Of a stretch of DNA of 43,762 nucleotides, positions 15,510-23,724 are shown in pieces. This DNA is from Myxococcales bacterium. Lineage in GTDB: Bacteria; Myxococcota_A; Polyangia; Polyangiales; Polyangiaceae. Made by a program: the position numbers and the translations under genes. Position 1 is the stretch's first letter, and each line of letters begins with the position of its first letter. Under the pieces are notes generated by a model, which worked only from the letters and a program-made list of their open reading frames with translations, did not search any database and was not told the origin of the DNA. Location: NCBI GenBank assembly GCA_903642325.1, contig CAHJWM010000041.1, positions 1 through 43,762 on the forward strand. The letters run 5' to 3'.

Positions 15510-16544
15510 TCACTGGAAGCGATAGGCTAGCCCGATTCGGCCTAAAATGCCGGCCGCGGGCACCTGGAAGGCGCTCGCCGCGCCGGGCCCGGAATCGAAG
15601 GCGTCACGCTTCAGCGCCGCCGTGACACCGCCATCCAACTGAAATGACAAGGCTTCGCCGGCCAGCGCCTCGACCCGCAAGAAACCGCCCGCTGCGAACC
15701 AAGTTTTGGATTGATCTTGAGTGTGATCGGCGAGCGATACCTGACCCTCCAGGATGCCCGCGTCCGCAAACAGGCAAGGGCGGACGAACAACGGCGTTTC
15801 TTGTGGCCAGCGCAATGGGCACAAGGCGCCGCGGAATGCGAGCCAGGTGAAGCTTGCGTTGCCGGCTCGCGTTTCCGTGCTTGCCGCGGCCGCGCGAATC
15901 GCTGAAAGCGCGAACAGAGGCCTCCACACCGAGCCACTTTTGGCCTCCGCCGAAAACTCGACCCCAAGCCCATAGCCAGGGTTCGGAGCTATGCTGCTAT
16001 CGAAACCGAGCCCCGCGCCGACGCCGAAAGTCCAGCGCCGCGGCGAAATGATCGGGCCGACATCGGGTGGCTGCCATCGCCTCGGCGGGCGGCGAGCGGC
16101 GTTGGGAACGACAACGGCGACAGGCGGCGCTTCGGGCACGTCGACGGGCTGATTCGGGTCTGCCGCCAACGCCGCGATCAACGCCAAAGCGGTTGCCACA
16201 TCGTCACACGTCGTGCCACGCACCTCACGCGTCACCTCACGTCCGTCGGATGTGCGAGCCGTCAGGTGACCGATGGCCGTGCCCGAGCGTTCGCTGAGCT
16301 CGGCGTAAAACCCAAGCGCCGGTTCGTCCGCCCGCGCTGGGCGCAGCCGTGGCGCGCGAGTTTGGACTTGGCGTGCGAACTCGATTGCGTCAGGACAGCG
16401 CCCTTCTGCCCAATATTCGAGGCGAAACGGCTCGCTTGCCGCTTGCGCCGCCGCCGGCCGCGCCAGGCACGAAAGCGCAAGCTCGACGAGCGCCGCACGC
16501 GCAGCCCTCGAGACGATTGGCCCGAGCACGCGCGTTCGTATCAC
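15510..16544 (-). CDS. Exported beta-strand-rich protein of a sigma-factor operon
   Basis: A 344-residue exported protein starting at GTG 16544. Residues about 1-35 form a signal peptide (ALVELALSCLARPAAAQAAS). Residues about 40-140 form a small soluble domain with conserved Cys (EGRCPDAIEFARQVQTR, TTCDDVATALALIAAL). A Pro-rich linker follows, and from about residue 170 the protein shows outer-membrane-barrel style strands (WTFGVGAGLGFDS, PGYGLGVEFSAEA), ending in IGLAYRFQ with a terminal aromatic plus Gln. It lies 28 bases upstream of the ECF sigma gene on the same strand. The combination of barrel protein, ECF sigma and membrane TPR-like protein recurs in Polyangia, to my knowledge without assigned function. 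Confidence 0.7.
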   Translation of the reverse strand: MIRTRVLGPIVSRAARAALVELALSCLARPAAAQAASEPFRLEYWAEGRCPDAIEFARQVQTRAPRLRPARADEPALGFYAELSERSGTAIGHLTARTSDGREVTREVRGTTCDDVATALALIAALAADPNQPVDVPEAPPVAVVVPNAARRPPRRWQPPDVGPIISPRRWTFGVGAGLGFDSSIAPNPGYGLGVEFSAEAKSGSVWRPLFALSAIRAAAASTETRAGNASFTWLAFRGALCPLRWPQETPLFVRPCLFADAGILEGQVSLADHTQDQSKTWFAAGGFLRVEALAGEALSFQLDGGVTAALKRDAFDSGPGAASAFQVPAAGILGRIGLAYRFQ

Positions 16545-16609
16545 GTCTTCGCCGCGCCCGCCCCGAAGACGTTCAATTCACATCGCTCGAAAGCGCGGAT
16601 CATGAGATT

Positions 16610-17617
16610 ATGACGATTCACGATGTCTCGCGTGCTCGAAAAGCCACCTACATGAACTTCCAGGAGGACGCGCCAGGGCGAGTCCTGGCCGGAAAGTACG
16701 AGTTGCTCGAAGAGCTCGGGCAAGGTGGCATGGCGGTCGTCTGGCGCGCGAGAACCCGCGGTGCTCGCGGCTTCTCACGCACGGTCGCCGTCAAGCGCAT
16801 CGAGGCCTCCGTGCGCGGTTTCGAAGAAGTCACCGAGATGTTCGTGGAAGAGGCGCGGGTGGGTGCGGCGCTACAGCACCCCAACATCGTGCACGTGCAC
16901 GACTTCGGAATCGACGAACACGGCGCTTATTTTCTAGTTACGGAGTTGGTCGAAGGTCTGCACTTCGGCCGCTTCGTGAGCAGCTTTCTCGAGCATGGGC
17001 TGGAGACGCCTTGGCCGTTCGTGACTGCGATCGCGATCGAGGTGCTCCGGGCTCTCGAGGGCGCGCACGGCCGTCTCGACGAAGCCGGGATCATTTCGCC
17101 CATTTTGCACCGTGATGTGACGCCCGGAAATATCCTGCTGGCCGAGACCGGCCAGGTAAAGCTTGCCGACTTTGGCCTGGCGCGCGCCATGGACCGCGGC
17201 GTCATGACGCGCCCGAACATCGTGAAGGGCAAGTTGTCTTACTTGGCGCCCGAGCTGCTGCTTGGCCTTGCACCCACTGTGAAGTGCGACCTGTTCAGTC
17301 TCGGCGTCGTGCTGTGGGAGGCGCTGGCGGGCGAGCGTTTGTTCGATGCAACGAACGATGCCGACGTCGTAGCCAGAATCCGAGATGCGAAGATTCCGCT
17401 GCTCAGTATGAAGCGCCCGAACCTGCCGATCGCGATCACGTCCGCCGTTCATCGCGCTTTGGAACGAGAGCCAGCCCAGCGCTTCGGCTCGGCGCGCCAA
17501 ATGCTCGATGCGTTCATCTCGGTTCTTCGAGTGTTACCGAACAGCCTCGACAGTCGGGTACTTTCGCCGGTTTTCCGAGAGGCGCAGGCCCGCCTATCCG
17601 GCGCCAAGCTCGTCTGA
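16610..17617 (+). CDS. Soluble eukaryotic-type Ser/Thr protein kinase
   Basis: A 335-residue protein kinase with all catalytic motifs, counted from ATG 16610: Gly-rich loop LGQGGMAVVW, K62 in VAVKRI, H167-R168-D169 in HRDVTPGNIL, D187 of DFG (LADFGLA) and A213-P214-E215. The kinase domain fills nearly the whole chain, with no membrane segment or sensor domain after it, which is short for a myxobacterial kinase. ATG 16652 (MNFQEDAPG) is an alternative start; both lack a strong ribosome binding site. The open frame upstream to 16349 is antisense to the exported-protein gene and was discarded. It ends four bases before the Fur-like box of feoA, so it is probably a separate unit. Confidence 0.93.
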   Translation: MTIHDVSRARKATYMNFQEDAPGRVLAGKYELLEELGQGGMAVVWRARTRGARGFSRTVAVKRIEASVRGFEEVTEMFVEEARVGAALQHPNIVHVHDFGIDEHGAYFLVTELVEGLHFGRFVSSFLEHGLETPWPFVTAIAIEVLRALEGAHGRLDEAGIISPILHRDVTPGNILLAETGQVKLADFGLARAMDRGVMTRPNIVKGKLSYLAPELLLGLAPTVKCDLFSLGVVLWEALAGERLFDATNDADVVARIRDAKIPLLSMKRPNLPIAITSAVHRALEREPAQRFGSARQMLDAFISVLRVLPNSLDSRVLSPVFREAQARLSGAKLV

Positions 17618-17620
17618 ATT

Positions 17621-17635
17621 TGAAAACCGTTTTCA
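17621..17635 (+). promoter_or_regulatory. Fur-box-like operator of feoAB
   Basis: TGAAAAC-C-GTTTTCA is a perfect 7-1-7 inverted repeat. It has the geometry of the classical Fur site TGATAAT-N-ATTATCA, matching its outer TGA/TCA and A-rich core. It starts three bases after the kinase stop codon and 41 bases before the feoA ATG. A possible -10 element (TAGACT at 17642) lies just after it, so bound Fur would block RNA polymerase when iron is plentiful. Confidence 0.7.
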
Positions 17636-17661
17636 GTAGGCTAGACTATACGAGCCTTGCG

Positions 17662-17970
17662 ATGAACCTTGCACATACCCGGATCGGACAAGTGGTGACC
17701 GTGGAGCACGTAGCGGGCGAAGGCTCGTTTCGCCGCCGGCTGATGGAGCTTGGCTTGGTGCCTGGAACGCGCGTTGAAGTGATCGGCGTTGCGCCTTTGG
17801 GCGACCCGCTGGAGCTGCTCGTTCGTGGTAGCAGTCTTTCGATCCGACGCGCCGAGGCCGAAGGGGTCGCCGTCAGAGCGGGCGAAGAGGCAAGCGCGGA
17901 GCGCACCGCCGGCAGGCGCGTGGAGAGCAGCTCCCTCGCGCAACGCGGCTTCGCTCGCAGCGCGCCGTGA
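17662..17970 (+). CDS. feoA: Ferrous iron transport protein A
   Basis: A 102-residue cytoplasmic SH3-like protein that assists FeoB. The FeoA domain occupies residues about 1-75: IGQVVTVEHVAGEGSFRRRL, MELGLVPGTRVEVIG, APLGDPLELLVRGSSLSIRR. The last 25 residues are a non-conserved Ala/Arg/Ser tail. Start ATG 17662 was chosen because the FeoA domain begins there; the frame open from 17284 lies within the kinase gene. Its TGA overlaps the feoB GTG by four bases (GTGA), so FeoB translation is coupled. The preceding palindrome at 17621 suggests iron repression. Confidence 0.92.
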   Translation: MNLAHTRIGQVVTVEHVAGEGSFRRRLMELGLVPGTRVEVIGVAPLGDPLELLVRGSSLSIRRAEAEGVAVRAGEEASAERTAGRRVESSSLAQRGFARSAP

Positions 17971-20195
17971 CGCAGCCCTCACTCGGCTCGGTCGTCGCCA
18001 ATGAGCGTTCGGCGCGGAGCGAGCCGGTCACGCCCGTCCCGCTGATCTTGCTGATCGGCAATCCGAATACGGGCAAGTCGACGCTCTTCAATCGCCTTAC
18101 CGGTCAGAACGTGCGCGTGGGGAACTATCCGGGCATCACCGTCGAGAGGCGTAGCGGCGAGCTCACCCTGGGCGCCGGCTCGATCTCGCGCCGGGTGGAA
18201 GTGGTCGACGTGCCCGGAGCCTATTCCCTGGCGGCGCGTTCTCCAGAAGAGCAGATCGCGCTCTCTGCCGTCCTCGGTTGGGCCGAAAATCCGAAACCGG
18301 ATCTGTGCATCGTGGTCGTGGACGCAGGCCAGCTGGCCCGGAACTTATATCTCGTTTTGCAACTGCTCGAGCTCGACGTGAAGGTCGTCGTCGCGCTGAA
18401 CATGATCGACGAAGTCGTCGATAACCCGCCGAGCGCGCCCGCGCTCAGCCGCTTTCTGGGCGTTCCCTGCGTGCCGACGGACTCGAGGCGGGGCGGTGGG
18501 GTGGACGCGCTAAAGACCGCGATCGACACGGCGCTCGCTGGCCCGGCGCGGTCCGGGCTGCGCATCGTGTATCCGGCCGCGCTCGAGCGCGATGTCCATC
18601 AGGTGACGGCCGCGCTACCAAAAGCATGGGCGACTAGTACGGCGCGCGCACGCGCCCTATCGCTGTGGGCGCTGACTAGTATCGAAGCGGACGACGAGCT
18701 GCGCGGCATCGATCCGGGCCTGCGTGCCGAGAGCTTAGCGGCGCGCTCGAGCGCGGTCGCGCGCGACATCGATCAGGAGGTGATCGCGACGCGCTACGCC
18801 CTGATCGACGAAGCGATCCCGAAGCTTTATGCGCGCCTCGACGCGCATCCGCCCAAGCGCAAGGCTTCCGAGCGCGTAGATCGCGTGCTCCTGCATCCTG
18901 TGTTTGGGTTCGCGATCTTCATCGGCCTGATGCTGGTCATGTTTCAGTCCTTGTTTTCTTGGTCGGACCCAGCGATTCGGCTGATCGAAGCCGGCACGAG
19001 CGGCGCTGCGCGTCTGGTGGAGACGTATGTACCGGCCTCGCTGGCGCGAGATTTAGTAACGAAAGGCATCATCGGCGGGGTCGGTAACGTGATCGTGTTC
19101 TTGCCGCAGATCCTGTTGCTTTTTTTCTGCATCGGGCTTTTGGAAGACTCTGGCTACATGGCCCGAGTGGCATTCCTGATGGATCGCGTGATGAAGGCGC
19201 TCGGCCTGCATGGGCGGGCCTTCGTGCCCATGCTGTCTGGCTTCGCCTGCGCGGTCCCAGCCATTTTGGCCACGCGCACGATGGAGCGACAGCGTGATCG
19301 CCTGCTGACGATGTTGGTCGTGCCGCTCATGACCTGCTCCGCTCGGCTGCCCGTGTACACCTTGGTGATCGGGGCCCTCTTCCCGCCTTCGCGCGTGTTC
19401 GGCTTCGTGCCCGTCCAGGGCTTGCTCATGATTGCCATGTATCTGTTCTCGACGGCGATCAGCTTGATCGCGGCCGGCGTGCTGGGCCGCACGGCGGTGA
19501 GGGGCCGTCGGATCCCGCTGATCTTGGAGCTGCCGCCATACCGAATGCCGAGCCTGCGCGGCACGCTGAGAATGATGTTCCAACGCGCATCCATGTTTTT
19601 GCGCGAGGCGGGCACCGGCATTTTGATTTTCACCGTCCTGCTGTGGGGCCTGCTGTCCTTTCCGCGGCCGACCCGTGTCGACCAGGCAGCACCGCGTGCC
19701 GCGAGTATCCATCAGCGCGCCAATGGCCAGGAAAACCCGCCGGCGGCAACGACCGGCCCACGCCCCGGGCCCACCGCAATCGAGCAAAGCTATGGGGGGC
19801 GCCTCGGCAAGGCCATCGAGCCCGCGCTGCGGCCGCTTGGTTTCGACTGGAAGATCGGGGTCGGTTTGATCGGCGCCTTCGCGGCGCGCGAGGTCTTCGT
19901 CTCCACCCTGGGCTTGGTGTACGGCATCGGCGATGCCGATCAAGACGACGCACCGCTGCGCGATAAGATCCGGGCCGAGCGGCGCGCCGACGGTGGGCGC
20001 TCCTATACGCCCTTGATGGGTTTGTCGTTGATGATCTTCTTCGCGTTGTCCTGTCAATGCATGAGCACGTTGATGGTGGTGTATCGCGAGACCAGGACCG
20101 TGCGCTGGCCGATCTTCATGTTCACGTACATGACCACCCTGGCCTACGTCGCGAGCTTTCTCGTGTACCAAGGCGGTCGCTTGCTCGGCTTCTGA
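17967..20195 (+). CDS. feoB: Ferrous iron transporter B
   Basis: A 742-residue inner-membrane Fe(II) transporter with an N-terminal G domain. G1 is GNPNTGKST at 31-39, G2 is the Thr of NYPGITVE (T58), G3 is DVPG at 81-84 and G4 is NMID near 150. A helical regulatory domain leads to the membrane region from about 310, with Gate repeats such as ARVAFLMDRVMKALGLHGRA, FVPMLSGFACAVPAILATRT and AREVFVSTLGLVYG. Length is usual for FeoB. A Pro/Ala/Gln-rich insert lies at about 570-610 between late membrane segments. GTG 17967 overlaps feoA. mpg starts 17 bases after the stop. Confidence 0.97.
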   Translation: MTQPSLGSVVANERSARSEPVTPVPLILLIGNPNTGKSTLFNRLTGQNVRVGNYPGITVERRSGELTLGAGSISRRVEVVDVPGAYSLAARSPEEQIALSAVLGWAENPKPDLCIVVVDAGQLARNLYLVLQLLELDVKVVVALNMIDEVVDNPPSAPALSRFLGVPCVPTDSRRGGGVDALKTAIDTALAGPARSGLRIVYPAALERDVHQVTAALPKAWATSTARARALSLWALTSIEADDELRGIDPGLRAESLAARSSAVARDIDQEVIATRYALIDEAIPKLYARLDAHPPKRKASERVDRVLLHPVFGFAIFIGLMLVMFQSLFSWSDPAIRLIEAGTSGAARLVETYVPASLARDLVTKGIIGGVGNVIVFLPQILLLFFCIGLLEDSGYMARVAFLMDRVMKALGLHGRAFVPMLSGFACAVPAILATRTMERQRDRLLTMLVVPLMTCSARLPVYTLVIGALFPPSRVFGFVPVQGLLMIAMYLFSTAISLIAAGVLGRTAVRGRRIPLILELPPYRMPSLRGTLRMMFQRASMFLREAGTGILIFTVLLWGLLSFPRPTRVDQAAPRAASIHQRANGQENPPAATTGPRPGPTAIEQSYGGRLGKAIEPALRPLGFDWKIGVGLIGAFAAREVFVSTLGLVYGIGDADQDDAPLRDKIRAERRADGGRSYTPLMGLSLMIFFALSCQCMSTLMVVYRETRTVRWPIFMFTYMTTLAYVASFLVYQGGRLLGF

Positions 20196-20211
20196 CTCAC
20201 GGCCCGTATGA

Positions 20212-20811
20212 ATGTCCGAGCTCGTCCCGCTACCCCGTGCGTTTTATGCCCGTCCGGTATTGCAGGTCGCGAAGGACTGCATCGGGAAGTTATTGGTCCA
20301 TCACACTCAGCAAGGCCCGGCAGTGGGCCGCATCGTCGAAACCGAAGCTTATCGCGGCCCGGAGGACCGCGCCGCACACTCCTTCGGCGGACGACGTACG
20401 GCGCGCACGGAAGTGATGTTCGGCCCGCCGGGTTTCGCCTACGTCTTCTTCGTGTACGGGATGCATTACCAATTCAACGTCGTGACGACGCGCGTGGACG
20501 CGCCGCATGCCGTGCTCGTGCGCGCGGTGGAACCGCTGCTCGGTCTTCAGCACATGGCGGAACGCCGCAATCTGCCGGAGACGAGCCGCGAGCTGACCAA
20601 TGGCCCGGGCAAGTTGTGCCAAGCGTTCGCGATCGGTAGACCCGAATATGGCGCCGACCTTTGTGCTTCGAGCTTGTTCTTAGCCGAGGGGCAAGTTACG
20701 AAAAGCGCGCGCTCGGCCCGCATCGGGGTGGCCTACGCCGAGGATTGGGCGCAAAAACCCTGGCGTTTCTTCGATCCCAAAAGCCGATACGTGTCGCGCG
20801 CGCGTCCCTGA
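20212..20811 (+). CDS. mpg: 3-methyladenine DNA glycosylase (AAG/MPG type)
   Basis: A 199-residue alkyladenine DNA glycosylase that removes alkylated and deaminated purines in base-excision repair. The catalytic Glu region is GRIVETEAYRGPEDRAAHSF, close to the human AAG motif. The fold continues with TEVMFGPPGFAYVFFVYGMH (the Tyr that inserts into the base gap), NVVTTRVDAPHAVLVRAVEP, and NGPGKLCQAFAI. Length is usual for bacterial Mpg. ATG 20212 lies 17 bases after feoB and 22 bases before coaBC on the same strand, so it may ride on the feo transcript. No functional link with iron is obvious, apart from iron-driven oxidative damage. Confidence 0.95.
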   Translation: MSELVPLPRAFYARPVLQVAKDCIGKLLVHHTQQGPAVGRIVETEAYRGPEDRAAHSFGGRRTARTEVMFGPPGFAYVFFVYGMHYQFNVVTTRVDAPHAVLVRAVEPLLGLQHMAERRNLPETSRELTNGPGKLCQAFAIGRPEYGADLCASSLFLAEGQVTKSARSARIGVAYAEDWAQKPWRFFDPKSRYVSRARP

Positions 20812-20832
20812 TAAAACCGACTCAGCCCGCCG

Positions 20833-22155
20833 ATGACCGATCGCCCCCTCCCGCCGCCTCGCGCCCTGTCCCGCCCCGCGTTCGCTGCCGTGGGCCCGCG
20901 GACCCCGCCGCCCGTTTCGGGCTTTCTGCTGCCGCCAAAGCGCTTTGCCGGCAAGCGCATCACCGTCTGCGTGATGGGCAGCATCGCGGCCTACAAAGCG
21001 GTCCTGCTCGTACGTTCTCTGCTGAAGGATGGGGCCCTGGTCGATGTCGTGCTCACGCATTCCGCGCGCGAGTTCGTGGGCCCCGCAACATTTTCGGGTT
21101 TGACCGGCCGTCGCGTGTACACAGATATGTTCGACGCGGACCGCCCCGGAGAGGTGCACGTGGATCTAGCGGCGAGGAGCGACCTCATCCTGGTCGTGCC
21201 CGCAACGGCAGATGCTCTAGCTCGCTTCGCCAGCGGTCGTGCAGACGATCTCGTGACCGCGCTCATACTCTGCGCGACGTGCAACATCGTGGTTGCGCCA
21301 GCCATGCATCCGACGATGTGGAGTCACCCCGCAACACAAAGGAACGTGGCCACGTTGGCCGCCGACCGCCGCATCGGCTTCGCTGGGCCCGTCTTCGGAG
21401 AGGTAGCGTCGGGCGATACCGGTCTTGGCCGTATGGCCGAGCCAGACCAAATAGCGCAGCTTGCTTCGGCCCAATTTGCCGGCATTTCTTTGGTTGGCAA
21501 GCACGTCGTGATCAGCGCGGGGCCCACGGTCGAAGACTTGGACCCCGTGCGCTTCTTCGGCAATCGCTCATCGGGAAAAATGGGCTTCGCCTTGGCAGAG
21601 CGCGCCAAGGTGTTTGGCGCCAAGGTTACGTTGGTTACCGGACCGGTGAGTCTACCGACGCCGAGCGGCGTCCAACGTGTCGACGTGCGGAGCGCGCAAT
21701 CGATGCGAAGTGCCCTATGGCAAGCATTAGCCCCCGATTTGAGTAATGGCGACGCGCTGATCATGACCGCCGCCGTGGCCGATTACCGCCCGGCGCAGAG
21801 CCACTCGACGAAGCTCAAACGCAGTGCCCAGTCGATGACGCTCGAGTTGCTACCAAACCCAGACGTTCTGGCCGAGATCGGTCACGCCCGGAAAGGACAG
21901 AGCCCAGTCTTGATCGGCTTCGCGCTCGAGACCGACACCGACGAGAAGGTCATCCAGCTTGCGCGGGCCAAGCTTGCCGCAAAGCACGTGGACCTAGTCG
22001 TGGCCAATCACGCCTCGGAATCGCTGGCTAAAGACGACATTCGGGCTCTATTAGTGAGCCCCACGGACTGCACCCCGCTGCCCACGCTCGGCAAAGAGCA
22101 AGCGGCCGACCGAATCTTGGACTGGCTGGCGGCGCGTCTGCGGGATCTAGCTTGA
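20833..22155 (+). CDS. coaBC: Bifunctional CoaBC (PPC decarboxylase / PPC synthetase) with atypical CoaC residues
   Basis: A 440-residue two-domain enzyme of coenzyme A synthesis. The CoaC flavodoxin-like domain covers about residues 41-220 (KRITVCVMGSIAAYKAVLLV; His at H109 in VHVDLA) and CoaB covers about 225-440 (VISAGPTVEDLDPVRFFGNR, SSGKMGFALAE, MTAAVADYRP). A 40-residue Pro-rich extension precedes CoaC. Two hallmark CoaC residues differ from the E. coli enzyme: the PxMNxxMW motif reads PAMHPTMW (N to H, H159), and the clamp motif ACGDxGxGRM reads ASGDTGLGRM (C to S, S193). Actinobacterial enzymes may share the PAMH form. The stop overlaps the next gene's TTG. Confidence 0.95.
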   Translation: MTDRPLPPPRALSRPAFAAVGPRTPPPVSGFLLPPKRFAGKRITVCVMGSIAAYKAVLLVRSLLKDGALVDVVLTHSAREFVGPATFSGLTGRRVYTDMFDADRPGEVHVDLAARSDLILVVPATADALARFASGRADDLVTALILCATCNIVVAPAMHPTMWSHPATQRNVATLAADRRIGFAGPVFGEVASGDTGLGRMAEPDQIAQLASAQFAGISLVGKHVVISAGPTVEDLDPVRFFGNRSSGKMGFALAERAKVFGAKVTLVTGPVSLPTPSGVQRVDVRSAQSMRSALWQALAPDLSNGDALIMTAAVADYRPAQSHSTKLKRSAQSMTLELLPNPDVLAEIGHARKGQSPVLIGFALETDTDEKVIQLARAKLAAKHVDLVVANHASESLAKDDIRALLVSPTDCTPLPTLGKEQAADRILDWLAARLRDLA

Positions 22156-22820
22156 AGCGGGTGATCGTGACACTGGCCCTCGCGCTGACCGGGGTGATCT
22201 ACGCCTTTCGCGCCGACTCAGCCGGCACGCCAGCGTTCTGGATCGGGGTGAGCGCGCCGTACGCCCTACTGCTCGCGCTGGCCCTGTATACGATGTGGAA
22301 AGAAGGCACGCTCGTCGAGCTTTTGACACCACGTTGGGGCGATTTATCGATCGGCGCCGTATCGATGATGGGGCTGCTCTTTGCGTCTTGGGCTGCGCGA
22401 CGCCTGCTCTCACCGGCAGCCAGCCCGCGCCAGGCCTGGCTGTTTCGCATTTACTTGCAGCTCGGCAATCCCGAGCATTTGCAGCGCTCGACGGGCTACA
22501 CGTTGCTGATCTTGATGCTCTGCCTCGCCGAGGAGATCGTGTGGCGGGGGATGGTGCTCCGAGACCTGACTCGACGCTTCGGTCGCCGCGGAGCGTTACC
22601 GCTGTCCGCGCTTGCCTACGGCGCCGCCACCGTGCCCACGCTGTGGCTGCTCCGAGACCCCGTTGCCGGCTACAATCCGCTGCTCGTGACGGCGGCCGTG
22701 GGCTGCGGTTTGGTGTGGAGCTTTCTCGCCGCGCAGGTCGGCCGCCTGACGCCAGTGATTATTTCCCACATGGCGTTCACTTATTTCACGATCGTGCAGT
22801 TTCGCTTGCCCGGTCTTTAG
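22152..22820 (+). CDS. CPBP-family (CAAX-like) intramembrane protein
   Basis: A 222-residue multi-pass membrane protein of the CPBP/Abi family, starting at TTG 22152 and overlapping the coaBC stop by four bases. Membrane segments are near 5-20, 30-48, 66-85, 114-128, 150-166, 178-195 and 200-218. Motif 1, EExxxR, is present as E127-E128-I-V-W-R132. The motif 3 His is H206 in IISHMAFT. Motif 2, usually FGLAHLP-like with a metal-binding His, reads YGAATVP with Thr at 160, so one expected ligand is missing. Family members cleave prenylated proteins or act in peptide maturation and immunity; activity here is doubtful. It is convergent with yebC. Confidence 0.85.
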   Translation: MKRVIVTLALALTGVIYAFRADSAGTPAFWIGVSAPYALLLALALYTMWKEGTLVELLTPRWGDLSIGAVSMMGLLFASWAARRLLSPAASPRQAWLFRIYLQLGNPEHLQRSTGYTLLILMLCLAEEIVWRGMVLRDLTRRFGRRGALPLSALAYGAATVPTLWLLRDPVAGYNPLLVTAAVGCGLVWSFLAAQVGRLTPVIISHMAFTYFTIVQFRLPGL

Positions 22821-22857
22821 CCGAGCTCGGAAAGCGGCCTGAAGAAGCTCGCTCGGG

Positions 22858-23607
22858 TCAGCTGCTGAGCCGAGCTAAGTCTTCTTCGGAGATGTCGAAG
22901 TCTGCATACACGTTGGCGACGTCGTCGTGCTCATCGAGGGCATCGACCAGGTTGAGACAGACCTCGGCGTCACGAGCGCTGACGGTCTTTTTGTTTTTGG
23001 GGATCCAAGCCACCTTGCTGGCTTGAATCGGCAGCTTCGCGGCCTCGAGCGCGCTCGCTACCGTATCGCAGTCGTTGGGCGGGGTGTACACCACCCAGAC
23101 GTCACCCTCGTCTCGATAGTCTTCTGCGCCTGCGCTCAACGCCGCTTCCATCAGCTGGTCCTCGGTGACGGCACTCTTCTCGAGGCTGATCGTTCCCAGA
23201 CGATCGAATGCCCATTGCGCGCCGCCCGCACCGCCCATGGCGCCATTGTGCCGCTCGAAGATTTTGCGCAGCTCCGCCGCGCTGCGGTTGCGGTTGTCGG
23301 TCGTGCCCTCGACGAGAAAGAGCGTGCCGCCGGGACCGGTGCCTTCATAGAGTACATCGTCGTAGGCTGCTCCGGCGATCTCACCGGTGCCGCGTTGCAC
23401 CGCGCGTTTGATATTGTCGGCGGGCATTTGCTGGGCACGGCAATCAGCTACCGCCTTACGCAAGCGCGGATTCGCGTCGATATCGCCCCCGCCGATGCGC
23501 GCCGCCGTTACTACTTCCCGGATCAGCTTGGTGAAGATCTGGCCGCGCGCGGCGTCGGTTTTGCCCTTTGCGCGCTTGATTGTTGCCCATTTCGAATGGC
23601 CGCTCAT
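22858..23607 (-). CDS. yebC: YebC/PmpR-family protein
   Basis: A 249-residue full-length member of the YebC/PmpR/TACO1 family. It opens with the family signature MSGHSKWATIKRAKGKTDAA, then RGQIFTKLIREVVTAARIGG and GGDIDANPRLRKAVADCRAQ, followed by YEGTGPGG and the NRNRSAAELRKIF segment. Some family members act as transcriptional regulators, and recent work on others points to relief of ribosome stalling; which applies here cannot be read from sequence. It is divergent from the phosphofructokinase gene at 23725. Confidence 0.95.
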   Translation of the reverse strand: MSGHSKWATIKRAKGKTDAARGQIFTKLIREVVTAARIGGGDIDANPRLRKAVADCRAQQMPADNIKRAVQRGTGEIAGAAYDDVLYEGTGPGGTLFLVEGTTDNRNRSAAELRKIFERHNGAMGGAGGAQWAFDRLGTISLEKSAVTEDQLMEAALSAGAEDYRDEGDVWVVYTPPNDCDTVASALEAAKLPIQASKVAWIPKNKKTVSARDAEVCLNLVDALDEHDDVANVYADFDISEEDLARLSS

Positions 23608-23724
23608 GCGGGCGTCCCTACCACCGCCAAGGAAAGATGTGAAACCGCGCCCGGCCCGCCGCCGGAAAACTTGGTAACCGGCTGGAAAGCGGCTGGAAAC
23701 CTGAGGGAGCCCAAGCTCACCACG

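Noticed and set aside
16349-16609. An N-terminal extension of the Ser/Thr kinase
   Set aside because: It overlaps the start of the exported-protein gene on the other strand and is Arg/Ala-rich with no kinase similarity.
19053-20171. A 372-codon open frame on the minus strand
   Set aside because: It lies wholly inside feoB on the other strand, and its His/Gln/Arg/Gly-rich composition is what a GC-rich antisense frame gives.
20661-21746. A 361-codon plus-strand frame bridging mpg and coaBC
   Set aside because: It overlaps both conserved genes in another frame and is Arg-rich without domain features.
22927-23724. A 266-codon extension of the phosphofructokinase frame upstream of ATG 23725
   Set aside because: It is antisense to yebC, whose protein is clearly conserved, and it has no phosphofructokinase similarity.
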